From Candidatus Obscuribacterales bacterium (GTDB lineage Bacteria > Cyanobacteriota > Vampirovibrionia > Obscuribacterales > Obscuribacteraceae), in assembly GCA_021732025.1 (NCBI GenBank), contig JAKFVU010000002.1, forward strand, positions 1 through 64,000: a stretch of 64,000 bases of DNA, read 5' to 3'. A program made the translations under genes and the position numbers. Numbering within the stretch: position 1 is the first letter of the stretch; the number at the start of each line of letters is the position of its first letter. Shown piece by piece: positions 52,535 through 61,650 of this stretch. The notes beneath the pieces are model-generated. The model did no database searches. It was not told the DNA's origin and worked only from the letters and a program-made list of their open reading frames with translations.

Positions 52535-53680
52535 TTATCCGCCTGAATCAATTGATACAGTCGACTGCCGAGCTAAAGTGGCTTGGGTAGCGGCCCGATT
52601 CGTAAAGGTTTCACTGTCTCTCATGATTGCTTGTGGGATCAAGAGCGGTGAATGCACTTTTAAATTAGGCATCTTCTTGATACCCGTGCCAATAGCTAAT
52701 AGCTCAACCATGCCACCACCCAGATCATAAACATAGGTTTTCACACCCACGACATCTTCGGCTCCAAAATTCTCTGCATCTTCAGCAATCATGCTCAGCG
52801 CTTTTACTCGTGCTTGATAAATCATATAAGTCAGCTCTTTAATCTCGCCGCGCACAAAACTTTTAAACATAGCTTTAAGGCCACCGGCAAACCCGATAGA
52901 GAAAATCGAAACACCCATCACCAGCCTGACAGGGCAAAATCCGAGAGCTATGACATTCCACATCTCTTCATTGGTGAGATCGCTTGTAATCGGTACTTCT
53001 AGAAACTGGGAAGGCAGCTCAGGATGAAACGATGCCGTTCCGGTCATAACCATCTCTTGCATCCCCATTAAGGGAGCGATGGTAGTTTGAATTCCAAGTA
53101 CAGCGTTAGCACCAGCTTCTCGAGCTTCATGAGAGATGCGCTCTAAAGCAAGGTGTCGAGTCTTATTGAGCATTTGTGAAAATTCAACTACTTCGCCAGC
53201 TTGAAGACTGCGAAGAGTGCCCATGACACCACCGCCAACTCCAATAGAATATGCGACATTGCCAAATACAAACCGTAGTGGATGAAAGCCGCAATCTAGC
53301 TGGCAGTATAGTTCTTGGCCATTAGCAGAAGTCGAAAAAGGAATATCGGCATTACTCTCTCCGTCGCGGTGCACAGCTGAACCGATAGCGAGATACTCAA
53401 CGTTCGTATCATGAAAAATCAGTTGATTGGTCACACCGGTAACACCGGCACCAACATGGCGACGAGCTTCTTCGATCATTCGCATGTAGGCCATCTCGCG
53501 GCCTTCTCGAATTAACTCTGTCAGTTCGTGGATCTCTCCACCACCGAGGGTTTTTAAGCCAGAGGTGAGACTGCCAACAAAACCCAGTGAAAAGACACTG
53601 TTTCCGATAACGAGATTACCAGGTGTGTAACCCTTGTCATTGAGACAGAATAATTCGTTGCCGGAAAGTCCAGTAATCAT
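52535..53680 (-). CDS. Protein with three tandem YbjQ/UPF0145 domains
   Basis: The 381-residue cytoplasmic protein carries three copies of a YbjQ-like (DUF74, UPF0145) domain: 'MAYMRMIEEARRHVGAGVTGVTNQLIFH...VEYLAIGSAV', 'LALERISHEAREAGANAVLGIQTTIAP...MVMTGTA' and 'KALSMIAEDAENFGAEDVVGVKTYVYD...LLAIGTGI'. Between them recur 'G..p.rlv.GnsvfSiGf.Gg', which is a second repeated segment (NSVFSLGFVGSL, NVAYSIGVGGGV, VSIFSIGFAGGL). YbjQ forms pentamers and is a putative metal-binding protein, role unclear. It begins 15 nt after the sulfide:quinone oxidoreductase gene on the same strand, so they form an operon. Confidence 0.8.
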   Translation of the reverse strand: MITGLSGNELFCLNDKGYTPGNLVIGNSVFSLGFVGSLTSGLKTLGGGEIHELTELIREGREMAYMRMIEEARRHVGAGVTGVTNQLIFHDTNVEYLAIGSAVHRDGESNADIPFSTSANGQELYCQLDCGFHPLRFVFGNVAYSIGVGGGVMGTLRSLQAGEVVEFSQMLNKTRHLALERISHEAREAGANAVLGIQTTIAPLMGMQEMVMTGTASFHPELPSQFLEVPITSDLTNEEMWNVIALGFCPVRLVMGVSIFSIGFAGGLKAMFKSFVRGEIKELTYMIYQARVKALSMIAEDAENFGAEDVVGVKTYVYDLGGGMVELLAIGTGIKKMPNLKVHSPLLIPQAIMRDSETFTNRAATQATLARQSTVSIDSGG

Positions 53681-53695
53681 ATTGTTCCACTCTCT

Positions 53696-54916
53696 CTAAA
53701 CTAGACCCTTCATCATGCCTTTCCAGTAAATCTGGGGCAGTATGTCTTTTTTGAAGACATACATTGAATAGCGCTCTTCTGATTGATCAAAAGGAAAGCT
53801 TTCTTGTGGAATCAAATCGTAGTCAAATTCGGCTAGCACCAGGCTGCTATAGCCAGTTACCAGTGGGCACGAGGTATAACCATCGTATGACTCTGCCAGG
53901 CTCTCACCACGCATTTGACTGATTAAGTTTGCCACCAATACTGGTGACTGCTTGCGAATGGCGGCACCAGTTTTTGATGTGGGTAAATTGGAACAATCAC
54001 CCAAGGCAAAAACATTGGCAAAACGAGTATGCTGCAAAGTTGCTTTATTGACATCAACCCAGCCTCCACCGTCAGCTAAGGCGCTTTGCTTGATAAAATC
54101 AGGCGCACTCATAGGTGGAGTAACATGCAACAAATCATAGTCAACATCGACTGTTGCACCAGTATCTAAATTTTGAAAAGTTGCTCGTTTAGCTTCACCA
54201 TCAATCGCTATGATATCATGGCGAAACATTGTCTTGATGCGCTTGCGCTCTATTACCTTAGTTAAGGTTGCAGCATATTTTGCTACAGAAAAAATGCTGG
54301 GATTGGCAGATGCAAAAATCATATTTACACGATCGCGAATTCCCGAAATCTGGAAGTGATCTTCTGCTAGATAGGCAATTTTCTGCGGCGCCCCCCCGCA
54401 CTTAACTGGGGTATTCGGTTGCGTAAACAAAGCAGTGCCACCAGAAAAATTGGAAATAAATTCCCAGGTTTTTTCTACAAGTGAATAACAATAGTTACTG
54501 CAAACTCCATCTTTACCAAGAGCCTCGGTCAGCCCTTTGATTTTGCGCCAGTCAAGTTGCAAACCGGTGGCCATAACCAAATAGTCGTAACTTACTTCAC
54601 GACCGCCTTCGAGCTTGACAACGTTACGCTCTGGCTTGACATCAATCGCTCTCTCTTTAATCCATTTAACCCCTGAGGGGATAAGCGAATACTCATCTCG
54701 CTCACTCTCTTCTCTAGGAAAAATACCAGCGCCAACTAGAGTCCAAAGTGGTTGGTAGTAATGTTTCTCAGAGGGCTCAATGATGGCAATGCCGACATTC
54801 CCAATCGCTCGCATTATGCGGTGGGCTACCGATATACCTGCTGTTCCGCCTCCTACAATAAGAATTTTGTGATGCTCAGAGTTGCCTGATGAACTGGATG
54901 CCGGTGATGCGCTCAT
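53696..54916 (-). CDS. sqr: Sulfide:quinone oxidoreductase, mitochondrial (type II) kind
   Basis: A 406-residue FAD enzyme with 'ILIVGGGTAGISVAHRI' (ADP-binding), 'YQPLWTLVGAGI', 'YLVMATGLQLDW', 'GVCSNYCYSL', 'TPVKCGGAPQKIAYL' with a catalytic Cys region, 'VFALGDCSNLPTSKTGAA', and 'YDGYTSCPLVTGYSSLVLAEFDYD', 'SFPFDQSEERYSMY'. The last two blocks match human SQOR almost word for word. The enzyme oxidises sulfide and passes electrons to quinone at the inner membrane. It is followed closely by the triple-YbjQ gene and is divergent from secG. Confidence 0.9.
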   Translation of the reverse strand: MSASPASSSSGNSEHHKILIVGGGTAGISVAHRIMRAIGNVGIAIIEPSEKHYYQPLWTLVGAGIFPREESERDEYSLIPSGVKWIKERAIDVKPERNVVKLEGGREVSYDYLVMATGLQLDWRKIKGLTEALGKDGVCSNYCYSLVEKTWEFISNFSGGTALFTQPNTPVKCGGAPQKIAYLAEDHFQISGIRDRVNMIFASANPSIFSVAKYAATLTKVIERKRIKTMFRHDIIAIDGEAKRATFQNLDTGATVDVDYDLLHVTPPMSAPDFIKQSALADGGGWVDVNKATLQHTRFANVFALGDCSNLPTSKTGAAIRKQSPVLVANLISQMRGESLAESYDGYTSCPLVTGYSSLVLAEFDYDLIPQESFPFDQSEERYSMYVFKKDILPQIYWKGMMKGLV

Positions 54917-54988
54917 GGATGGCCTCTCGAATTGGTTCTAATTGTTTAGTAGAAAGCTACTTATGGAAGGGTCTTCAAAGTTATAGGC

Positions 54989-54994
54989 TATAAT
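54989..54994 (+). promoter_or_regulatory. -10 box upstream of the secG operon
   Basis: A perfect TATAAT lies 56 nt before the secG start. The -35 region (GAAGGG at 17-nt spacing) is poor. Confidence 0.35.
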
Positions 54995-55049
54995 TTTGCC
55001 ATGTCACACTGCATTCAGGTGGCCAACATGGCTACCAAAGTGAAATTTC

Positions 55050-55283
55050 ATGAGCGCACCTTACATCGCACTGCTAGTTTTTGAGGCCATTTTAGGGGTC
55101 CTCATGATTATTCTGATTCTTCTGCACGCACCCAAAGGTGATGGCATGGCTGGAATCGGAGCTGCTGCAACGGTTTTCAGTGGCAAACGTGGCGCTGAAG
55201 CTGGGCTAGACCGCCTCACTTGGACAATTTTCGGTCTTTTTATGCTCGTCTGTCTGATTTTAGGCTTCGGGTTCGTCAAATAA
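55050..55283 (+). CDS. secG: SecG preprotein translocase subunit
   Basis: The 77-residue protein has two membrane helices ('ALLVFEAILGVLMIILILLH' and 'LTWTIFGLFMLVCLILGF') around the SecG loop 'APKGDGMAGIGAAATVFSGKRGAE', which matches the conserved 'hspKgdGlg...G..fg.rg'. It works with SecYE in export across the inner membrane. The first gene of the 55-60.7 kb cluster; menG begins 23 nt later. Confidence 0.9.
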   Translation: MSAPYIALLVFEAILGVLMIILILLHAPKGDGMAGIGAAATVFSGKRGAEAGLDRLTWTIFGLFMLVCLILGFGFVK

Positions 55284-55306
55284 TTCGCTCCGTATAGGCC
55301 CCCTCT

Positions 55307-56071
55307 ATGTCATTCAAACTGCCAACGAAAGAAGACAAGCACGACTATGTGCACGATCAGTTTGAGCGAATCGCCAAGGGCTATGATTTAAGCAACGACG
55401 TTATCAGCGTTGGTATGCACAGAGCCTGGAAAATTCGGGCGATCAATGAGCTGTTAGGTCTGGCAGGCCATAAAGCTAGCGAGCATGGCGAGAAATATCT
55501 CGACATTTGCTGCGGCACTGGCGATTTAGCACTTACTCTGGCGAAGCGAGCAGCAGCGGGAACACAAATTACCGGCCTCGATTTTTCGCAAAATATGCTT
55601 GACCTGGCTGCTGAAAGACAGAAGCGCCTAGCTCGCCGCAAAGATAAAGTCAAAACAGTACAGATGGAATGGATCTGCGGAGATGCCCAGAATCTGCCGT
55701 TTGAAGACAACACTTTTAACGGCGCCATCATAAGTTTTGGCCTGCGCAATCTCACCGATTTGCAAAAAGGGCTAGATGAGATGGCTCGAGTAGTTAAACC
55801 CGGCGGCCGTGTGGTCAATTTAGATCTGGGTCATTCAACTGTGCCACTATTTGCGCCAATATTTGATGCCTACTTCAGCAATGTAGTACCAGTAATTGGT
55901 GGCATCCTTCAGAACGACCTCAAAGCCTACAAGTATCTACCAGAATCTGGTCGCACATATCCTCGACCAGAAGCTATTTCTGAGATGTTTAGAAAAGCCG
56001 GGCTAATCAACATTCGCCATATTCCGCAAGCACTAGGAACGGTGGCATTGCATGTGGGAATTAAACGTTGA
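55307..56071 (+). CDS. menG: Demethylmenaquinone/ubiquinone C-methyltransferase (MenG/UbiE)
   Basis: The 254-residue SAM methyltransferase has the UbiE signature 'IAKGYDLSNDVISVGMHRAWKIRAI', SAM-binding 'YLDICCGTGDLALTLAKRA', 'GLDFSQNMLDLA', 'GDAQNLPFEDNTFNGAIISFGLRNL' and the family end 'RPEAISEMFRKAGL'. It makes the last or near-last methyl transfer to the menaquinone ring. Whether menaquinone or another quinone is made cannot be told. Its stop overlaps the TTG start of lpxB (TTGA), which indicates coupled translation. Confidence 0.9.
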   Translation: MSFKLPTKEDKHDYVHDQFERIAKGYDLSNDVISVGMHRAWKIRAINELLGLAGHKASEHGEKYLDICCGTGDLALTLAKRAAAGTQITGLDFSQNMLDLAAERQKRLARRKDKVKTVQMEWICGDAQNLPFEDNTFNGAIISFGLRNLTDLQKGLDEMARVVKPGGRVVNLDLGHSTVPLFAPIFDAYFSNVVPVIGGILQNDLKAYKYLPESGRTYPRPEAISEMFRKAGLINIRHIPQALGTVALHVGIKR

Positions 56072-57432
56072 CAGCCGACGGCCCTGCCGCGCCAGAGAAA
56101 GATAAGCTTCGTTCAATCATGATTGTTGCTGGCGATCATTCTGGTGACAAGCATGCCTCTAAAATCATTCGCGAACTAAAAGAAAAAGACCCAGATTTGC
56201 ACATTTGGGGCGTCGGCGGCAATGAGATGGAAAAAGCAGGCATGGAGCTGCTCTTCAATAGTGCTGACTATACAGTTGTAGGAATATTCGAAGTAAAAGA
56301 CTATGTTTGGTTTTTTGCAAAAATGCATTGGACGTTGTTGGCCAATGTCATCAAAAGAGACCCCGCTGCTATCTTGCTGGTCGATTTTGGTGGCTTCAAT
56401 GTGGGCTTTGCCCAGTCGGTACGCGCCATTATGCCAGCAATACCCGGCGATACCACCAACATTGATAATGACCGTTCACTGCTAACACTATTGATTAAAC
56501 CAAAAGATATTTTGCAGAAATGGTTTGATGAAATGGTGCGTAGACTTGGCTTCAAATACTATCTGAAATGGAAAGGAGAACGAAAAAGTAAACGGGCTGT
56601 GCCCATCTATTACTTTATCTCTCCGCAGGTTTGGGCATCAAGACCTTGGCGTATCAACGCTCTCAAGCGCTCGATCACAAAGATATTTACGATATTTCCC
56701 TTTGAAGAAGGCGTCTATCTCCAGAAGCACGTCAATGCAAGATTTGTGGGAAACCCACTTCTGCGGGCTCTACCAGAATTGGACACAATTCCAGATAGAG
56801 AGGCAATGTGCCGTTCGCTCAATCTCGACCCCAATAAGCCGATTATTGTGGTTATGCCTGGTAGTCGCAAACAAGAAGTGCTGGCCCATATGCCAGTGGT
56901 TGAACGAGCAATTGCGACAATGCTTGAAATTCGCCCTGATACTCAATTTGTCTTATGCCGCGCCACAGAAAAGTTGGCCACAATGATCGATGCCAGCCTC
57001 AAGGCCTCTGGTTTAAGCGAGAAAATTGGCAAGGGTCTGACTATTCTAGACTCAGACCGTAATTTTGAACTAATGAAAAATTGCGACCTGATTTGGGCAA
57101 AATCTGGCACTACAACTCTTGAAACTGCCCTATTTGGCAAACCCATGATTATCTTTTACATGGGCAACTGGTTATCTTACTTACTTGTAATGCTCTTCAA
57201 AAGCGTGAAAAACTTCGGCTGGCCGAACCTTTTGGCTGGTCATCAACTCGTTCCTGAGTTAATTCAACTAGATTGTCGCGGGGAAATGCTCGTAAAATAC
57301 ACTCTCGACATGCTCGATGTACCAGGCTTACGGGCAGAAATCACCAGCGAGCTACTCACTCTAAGGGCCGAACTCGGCCAGGGCGATTTTGTCGAGAATT
57401 GCGCCCAGGAGCTTTTACAACTTGTCCAATGA
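56068..57432 (+). CDS. lpxB: Lipid-A-disaccharide synthase (LpxB), with internal insertion
   Basis: GT19-family enzyme of 454 residues: 'IMIVAGDHSGDKHASKIIRELK' (aGe.SGD..ga), 'WGVGGNEMEKAGMELL', 'YYFISPQVWASRPWRI' (the vSPs.WAwr..R motif), 'FEEGVYLQKHVNARFVGNPLL' and 'VMPGSRKQEV', with 'AKSGTTTLETALFGKPMIIFY' near the end. It joins UDP-diacylglucosamine and lipid X. About 50 residues with several Lys/Arg are inserted between 'LLVDFGGFN' and the 'SPQVWAS' block, compared with the usual length of about 380. The start TTG overlaps the menG stop. Confidence 0.85.
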   Translation: MTADGPAAPEKDKLRSIMIVAGDHSGDKHASKIIRELKEKDPDLHIWGVGGNEMEKAGMELLFNSADYTVVGIFEVKDYVWFFAKMHWTLLANVIKRDPAAILLVDFGGFNVGFAQSVRAIMPAIPGDTTNIDNDRSLLTLLIKPKDILQKWFDEMVRRLGFKYYLKWKGERKSKRAVPIYYFISPQVWASRPWRINALKRSITKIFTIFPFEEGVYLQKHVNARFVGNPLLRALPELDTIPDREAMCRSLNLDPNKPIIVVMPGSRKQEVLAHMPVVERAIATMLEIRPDTQFVLCRATEKLATMIDASLKASGLSEKIGKGLTILDSDRNFELMKNCDLIWAKSGTTTLETALFGKPMIIFYMGNWLSYLLVMLFKSVKNFGWPNLLAGHQLVPELIQLDCRGEMLVKYTLDMLDVPGLRAEITSELLTLRAELGQGDFVENCAQELLQLVQ

Positions 57433-57451
57433 ACTACTACCGTTGAAGAAG

Positions 57452-59227
57452 ATGCCAGCGGTTCTGAGCCCTACTCAGTTCCAGACCTATTTGCGTCTAC
57501 TTGGCTATATCAAGCCTTATACATTTTTGTTTGTTGTTGGTGCCTTAGCAGCGATTCCTTCGGGCAGTATGGACGGCGTCATTGCCTGGGCTGCCGGTGC
57601 CGGATTGCAGAAAATCATTGCCGAAGGGCAAATGCAATATATCTATTGGGTACCGCCAGCTGTCATTCTAGTGGCCTTCCTGCAAGGTTTATTTGGATTC
57701 ATCGAAACCTATACCATTAAATTTGTCGGCGCGTCGGCCATTCGCGACTTGCGCAACCAGTTGTTCAGCCATTTGCAAAAGCAACCGCTTATGTATTTTC
57801 AAGGTCAATCTTCTGGAGTATTAATCGGCCGCCTCATTAATGACATTGCCATTGTCGAACATGCCATCTCGCAAACTTTCCAATCGCTCATTTCTCGAGT
57901 TGTCACAGTGATTTCACTAGCAATAGTGATATTGCTACAAGCTTTTTGGCTGGCCCTAATTGCTCTCTGCATAATTTCGCTTATCGTGGTGCCAGTTTCT
58001 ATATTGAGCAAGAAGATTCGCAAATCATCAAGAGGTGGGCAGGAAGCCATTGGTGATTTAGTCTCAGTAATCTCTGAATCAATTCAAGGCGCCAAGATTG
58101 TTCAATCATTCAATCTTGAAGACTATCAAGTGAAACGGTTTATCGAAACCAATAACGGTTTCTTTAAAAATACAATCAAGGCAGTTAGCGCGGAAGCAAT
58201 TCTATCGCCCATTCTTGCCATGATTAGCGCCAGCGGCATCGCTTGCGTAATTTGGGTTGCTGGCTCAATGCTAATCAAGCATGAGATGACACCGGGCGCT
58301 CTAACATCGTTTATCGTCGCCCTACTAACTCTTTACTCGCCAATTAAAAACATTGGTCGTATCAACGGCACCATTCAGCCGGCCATGGCGGCAGCCACTC
58401 GCATATTTGAAGTGTTCGATCAAGTGCCTGATATTCGCAACAGCGAGCAAGCAATAAAGCTCAAACCCGGTGCCCACCGCATCAAATTTGAAAATGTTTT
58501 TTTCCAATATCCGGCCAACGAAAATATGGTGCTACGCGATATCAGCCTAGATATCGCCCCCGGAAAACTAGTGGCATTGGTTGGCCTCTCGGGCTCAGGA
58601 AAGTCGACCATGGCCAATCTGATACCACGCTTTTTTGACGTTACAGCCGGTAGCATCTTGGTCGATGGTATCAATGTCAAAGAAATCGACATGGCCTCTC
58701 TACGATCAGAGATTGCCGTGGTTACTCAAGATAACTTCCTCTTTAACACCACTATCTACGAAAATATTTTGCTTGGCTGCACCACTGCCGATAAAGAAGC
58801 AATTATTAGTGCAGCTAAATCGGCCTACTGTCATGATTTCATTATGGAATTACCCGAGCAGTACGAAACTAAAATTGGTGAGCGGGGCGTAAGACTATCA
58901 GGCGGCCAACAGCAGAGACTAGCCATTGCTAGAGCTTTCTTGAAAAATGCCCCTGTCTTAATTCTCGATGAAGCCACAAGTTCACTAGACAACGAATCAG
59001 AAGCTATGGTTCAAGAAGCTCTGAACAACTTGATGAAAGGCCGCACAGTAGTGGTTATTGCTCACCGCCTCTCCACCGTTCGCCACGCCGATCAAATTTT
59101 GGTATTAGAGCAAGGTCAAATTGTTGAATCGGGCACTCACGACGCACTGCTAGGGCGTGATGCCTCTTACGCTCGCCTGATTAGGGCTCAATTCGAACGG
59201 CCTGTGGCTCTCAATTCTGAAGAGTAA
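57452..59227 (+). CDS. MsbA-like ABC exporter (lipid flippase type)
   Basis: A half-transporter with a six-helix membrane domain ('YIKPYTFLFVVGALAAIPSG', 'AIRDLRNQLFSHLQKQPLMYFQGQSSGVLIGRLINDI') and an ATPase with Walker A 'GLSGSGKSTMAN', Q-loop 'AVVTQDNFLFN', signature 'RLSGGQQQRLAIARAF' and Walker B 'VLILDEATSSLD'. It is very MsbA-like and directly follows lpxB, so lipid A or LPS core export is likely. The start is uncertain: ATG 57452, or TTG 57422 with AGGAG 10 nt upstream; both reach into or near the lpxB end. Its stop overlaps the next start (TAATG). Confidence 0.85.
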   Translation: MPAVLSPTQFQTYLRLLGYIKPYTFLFVVGALAAIPSGSMDGVIAWAAGAGLQKIIAEGQMQYIYWVPPAVILVAFLQGLFGFIETYTIKFVGASAIRDLRNQLFSHLQKQPLMYFQGQSSGVLIGRLINDIAIVEHAISQTFQSLISRVVTVISLAIVILLQAFWLALIALCIISLIVVPVSILSKKIRKSSRGGQEAIGDLVSVISESIQGAKIVQSFNLEDYQVKRFIETNNGFFKNTIKAVSAEAILSPILAMISASGIACVIWVAGSMLIKHEMTPGALTSFIVALLTLYSPIKNIGRINGTIQPAMAAATRIFEVFDQVPDIRNSEQAIKLKPGAHRIKFENVFFQYPANENMVLRDISLDIAPGKLVALVGLSGSGKSTMANLIPRFFDVTAGSILVDGINVKEIDMASLRSEIAVVTQDNFLFNTTIYENILLGCTTADKEAIISAAKSAYCHDFIMELPEQYETKIGERGVRLSGGQQQRLAIARAFLKNAPVLILDEATSSLDNESEAMVQEALNNLMKGRTVVVIAHRLSTVRHADQILVLEQGQIVESGTHDALLGRDASYARLIRAQFERPVALNSEE

Positions 59228-60729
59228 TGAAAGGCAGTTGGCCAGCGCTGTTGTTAACAATTTTCTGCTTACAAGCAGTTTCTCCACTAATGGCGCAAGT
59301 AATGGCGCAAGAAACTCCGCCAAGTGAGCAATCGCCGCTTTCGGTAAATGAACTGTTGGCAAAAAAGCAATTTAGTAAAGCTTTTGATTTAGCCAATCAA
59401 CGCTTTAGAGAAAATCCAGATGCACAAGCCTACCTCAATCGTGGCAATGCCTGTTGGTCAATTTGCGACTATCGCAATGCCATATCTGATTACGACAAGG
59501 CTATTGACCTCGACAAAAATCTACTCGATGCGCAAGTGCACAAAGGTATCTGTCAGGCTCGTTTGGGAGAGCGAGAGGCTAGCCTAACCACTTTTGAACA
59601 AGCAGCGAAGTTAGATGCCCTTGCTAATTGCGATCTTCATCAAATTGAGACAATTGGCAGGGCGCTTATAGAGGGTGATCGCCTAGAAGCATTGCAAAAA
59701 ATGATTGCCTTACTGCGCTCGCAAAATAACAGCAGAATAGCTGAATTGACTCAAAAGCTCGAAGCAGACAAAAACACAAAACCAGAGAGTGTTATTCGGA
59801 AAGATTCTATTACAGCTGGTATGACCAGTTTTGTGGCCACGCCGCACTTTGTTTTTATCGGAGATATTGAGAAAGAAAAACTTGAGCGCTATGGCGCTAT
59901 CGCTGAAGGATTTTTGGATTTTTTACAACGCAAGGGGCTGGCTAATCTTAACTTTCCCAATCTAAACCGCGCTGACAGTGACACCTTCAAAAAATTAGTG
60001 GACTGGAAAGAGCCTGTCAGTATATTCATACTGCACGATAAAATGGCCGAGCGCACCTTTCTTAAAGAGCGTCTAAATTTCCCTTATCATGTCCACGGTG
60101 TCTTTATTAGCAGCCGCAATCTACTTGCCACCTATGATGGTGCTGGTGCTGGAACATACTTACACGAATTGATGCACACCATTCTCAGCCGTCAGAAGAA
60201 TCTAGAATTCTGGGCTGAGGAAGGTATTCCCTCTTATTTTGAAAAAGTATATGGCGCCATAACACCACAATTTGAATTGCTCCATGGCTACAGCGAGAAT
60301 TGGTTTCCCCAAGCCCTATCGGTAAAGGCCCTGAGTGGAGGCCTCAACTTACCTGACATTGTCGGCAAAGCTAAGCATGCAAATGCTGGCCAAGAAACCC
60401 GACAACGATTGGTAGCACTATTTTTGCAAAAGTACGACCGACTTGATACTTACCTAGCTCTCACGGTCTCAAACAATCACAAAGGTTATAAAACCTTTGT
60501 CGAAGCGGCATTTGATAAACCTATGGTTAAGCTCGTGCCTTTATTTAACGACTTCATCCACGAAATCCGCCACCCAGACTCAACCCTAGAATTGCCACCA
60601 TCGCAAATATTTGACACACAGTTTGAACTTCATCTATTCAAGAAAGACCATCTAAGTATACGTGGCGACAACCTCAATGATTTCCTAAAGGGAAAGTCGA
60701 ACAGATACAACGGCTACAACAAGTTTTAA
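59227..60729 (+). CDS. Secreted TPR protein with gluzincin metallopeptidase domain
   Basis: A signal peptide ('LLLTIFCLQAVSPLMAQ') leads TPR repeats (about residues 40-165: 'AYLNRGNACWSICDYRNAISDYDKAIDLDK', 'HKGICQARLGEREASLTTFEQAAKL'), then a peptidase domain with 'TYLHELMHTILSR' (HExxH) and 'EFWAEEGIPSYFEKVYG' as the third-ligand helix. It is similar in kind to the peptidase at 34 kb. It is the last gene of the secG-menG-lpxB-msbA cluster and overlaps the exporter stop by one base, so it is translated with it; a role in envelope protein quality control is plausible. Confidence 0.8.
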   Translation: MKGSWPALLLTIFCLQAVSPLMAQVMAQETPPSEQSPLSVNELLAKKQFSKAFDLANQRFRENPDAQAYLNRGNACWSICDYRNAISDYDKAIDLDKNLLDAQVHKGICQARLGEREASLTTFEQAAKLDALANCDLHQIETIGRALIEGDRLEALQKMIALLRSQNNSRIAELTQKLEADKNTKPESVIRKDSITAGMTSFVATPHFVFIGDIEKEKLERYGAIAEGFLDFLQRKGLANLNFPNLNRADSDTFKKLVDWKEPVSIFILHDKMAERTFLKERLNFPYHVHGVFISSRNLLATYDGAGAGTYLHELMHTILSRQKNLEFWAEEGIPSYFEKVYGAITPQFELLHGYSENWFPQALSVKALSGGLNLPDIVGKAKHANAGQETRQRLVALFLQKYDRLDTYLALTVSNNHKGYKTFVEAAFDKPMVKLVPLFNDFIHEIRHPDSTLELPPSQIFDTQFELHLFKKDHLSIRGDNLNDFLKGKSNRYNGYNKF

Positions 60730-60734
60730 ACCCG

Positions 60735-61625
60735 CTACCGTTCTTTAGGGATGGTCTCAATCATAATTGGTAAATTTTTCACTGTTAAATCAACCACAGT
60801 GCGGTGATAGTGCGAGAAGCGATCTACTAAAATCGCCACATGAGTAGCATCGATGGGCAATATAGAAACCGATCTCGGTACTCTCGTATCAATCATGCGC
60901 CAGTGCACTTTAGCAAAAGTAAGAAAAGGTCCAACCGCAATTTCTTCTTGTAAAGTAAGCGTCACCCTAGAATCTAAAGGCATCTTTTGCTGACAGAGTT
61001 CTAGATCATAAGCACGACTTTGCAAGCGATCTTTTACTTGGACAGGGCCAGCAAATTGAGGATAGAGAAAAATCACTCCAATTTGCAAACCAGATAAGAC
61101 GGCAATTCCAAGGGCCCTACTAGCTCCCCTAAAACGAAATGGCATTAGCATTAAGGCGCTGACTGTCACCACCTGGTTCCAAAACAGAAGTGAAACAAAG
61201 GCGGCTAGGCTCAGCACAGGCCCCTCTAGTTTGTTTGGCTTACAAAAGAGAACAGCCATGCAGCAAAGTGGTGACAGAAAACTCAGTAAGAGACAACATG
61301 TGTTGAATATCGGCGAAGTCCAGCGAAACCAGCCGTGGATGTCATGGAACCAAATACCGAGAACCACAAATAAAGCCGAGGCACAGAGCCAAAAAATTTG
61401 GCTCTCATTTTCCAACATATAAGTCGTCAGTTTTGAAAAGGGCGGTCTCTGAATAGTATTGACGTCATCTGGCCCTGAAATAACAGAGTTGAATTCACAT
61501 TTAACTTGAGAGACTGGCTCAACATTCGGCACCAAAGCCATTGATGACTCAGGTACTGACACTAAATCTGGAGATTCTTTCAGCTCAGCCTTCGCCTCTA
61601 GTGATTTCCAATCTGGCTTATCCAT
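60735..61625 (-). CDS. Membrane protein, unknown function, downstream of a kinase gene
   Basis: About 80 polar N-terminal residues, then four or five helices ('IFWLCASALFVVLGIWF', 'PIFNTCCLLLSFLSPLCCMAVLF', 'VLSLAAFVSLLFWNQVVTVSALMLM', 'LGIAVLSGLQIGVIFLY') and a C-terminal soluble domain of about 90 residues ('VTLTLQEEIAVGPFLTFAKVHWRM'). I choose ATG 61623-61625; the ORF track starts two codons earlier at TTG. It lies 25 nt after the Ser/Thr kinase on the same strand, so they are likely co-transcribed; the soluble tail could be a partner of the kinase receptor. Confidence 0.6.
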   Translation of the reverse strand: MDKPDWKSLEAKAELKESPDLVSVPESSMALVPNVEPVSQVKCEFNSVISGPDDVNTIQRPPFSKLTTYMLENESQIFWLCASALFVVLGIWFHDIHGWFRWTSPIFNTCCLLLSFLSPLCCMAVLFCKPNKLEGPVLSLAAFVSLLFWNQVVTVSALMLMPFRFRGASRALGIAVLSGLQIGVIFLYPQFAGPVQVKDRLQSRAYDLELCQQKMPLDSRVTLTLQEEIAVGPFLTFAKVHWRMIDTRVPRSVSILPIDATHVAILVDRFSHYHRTVVDLTVKNLPIMIETIPKER

Positions 61626-61650
61626 ATACAAATTATAGGTCAGTTATAGC

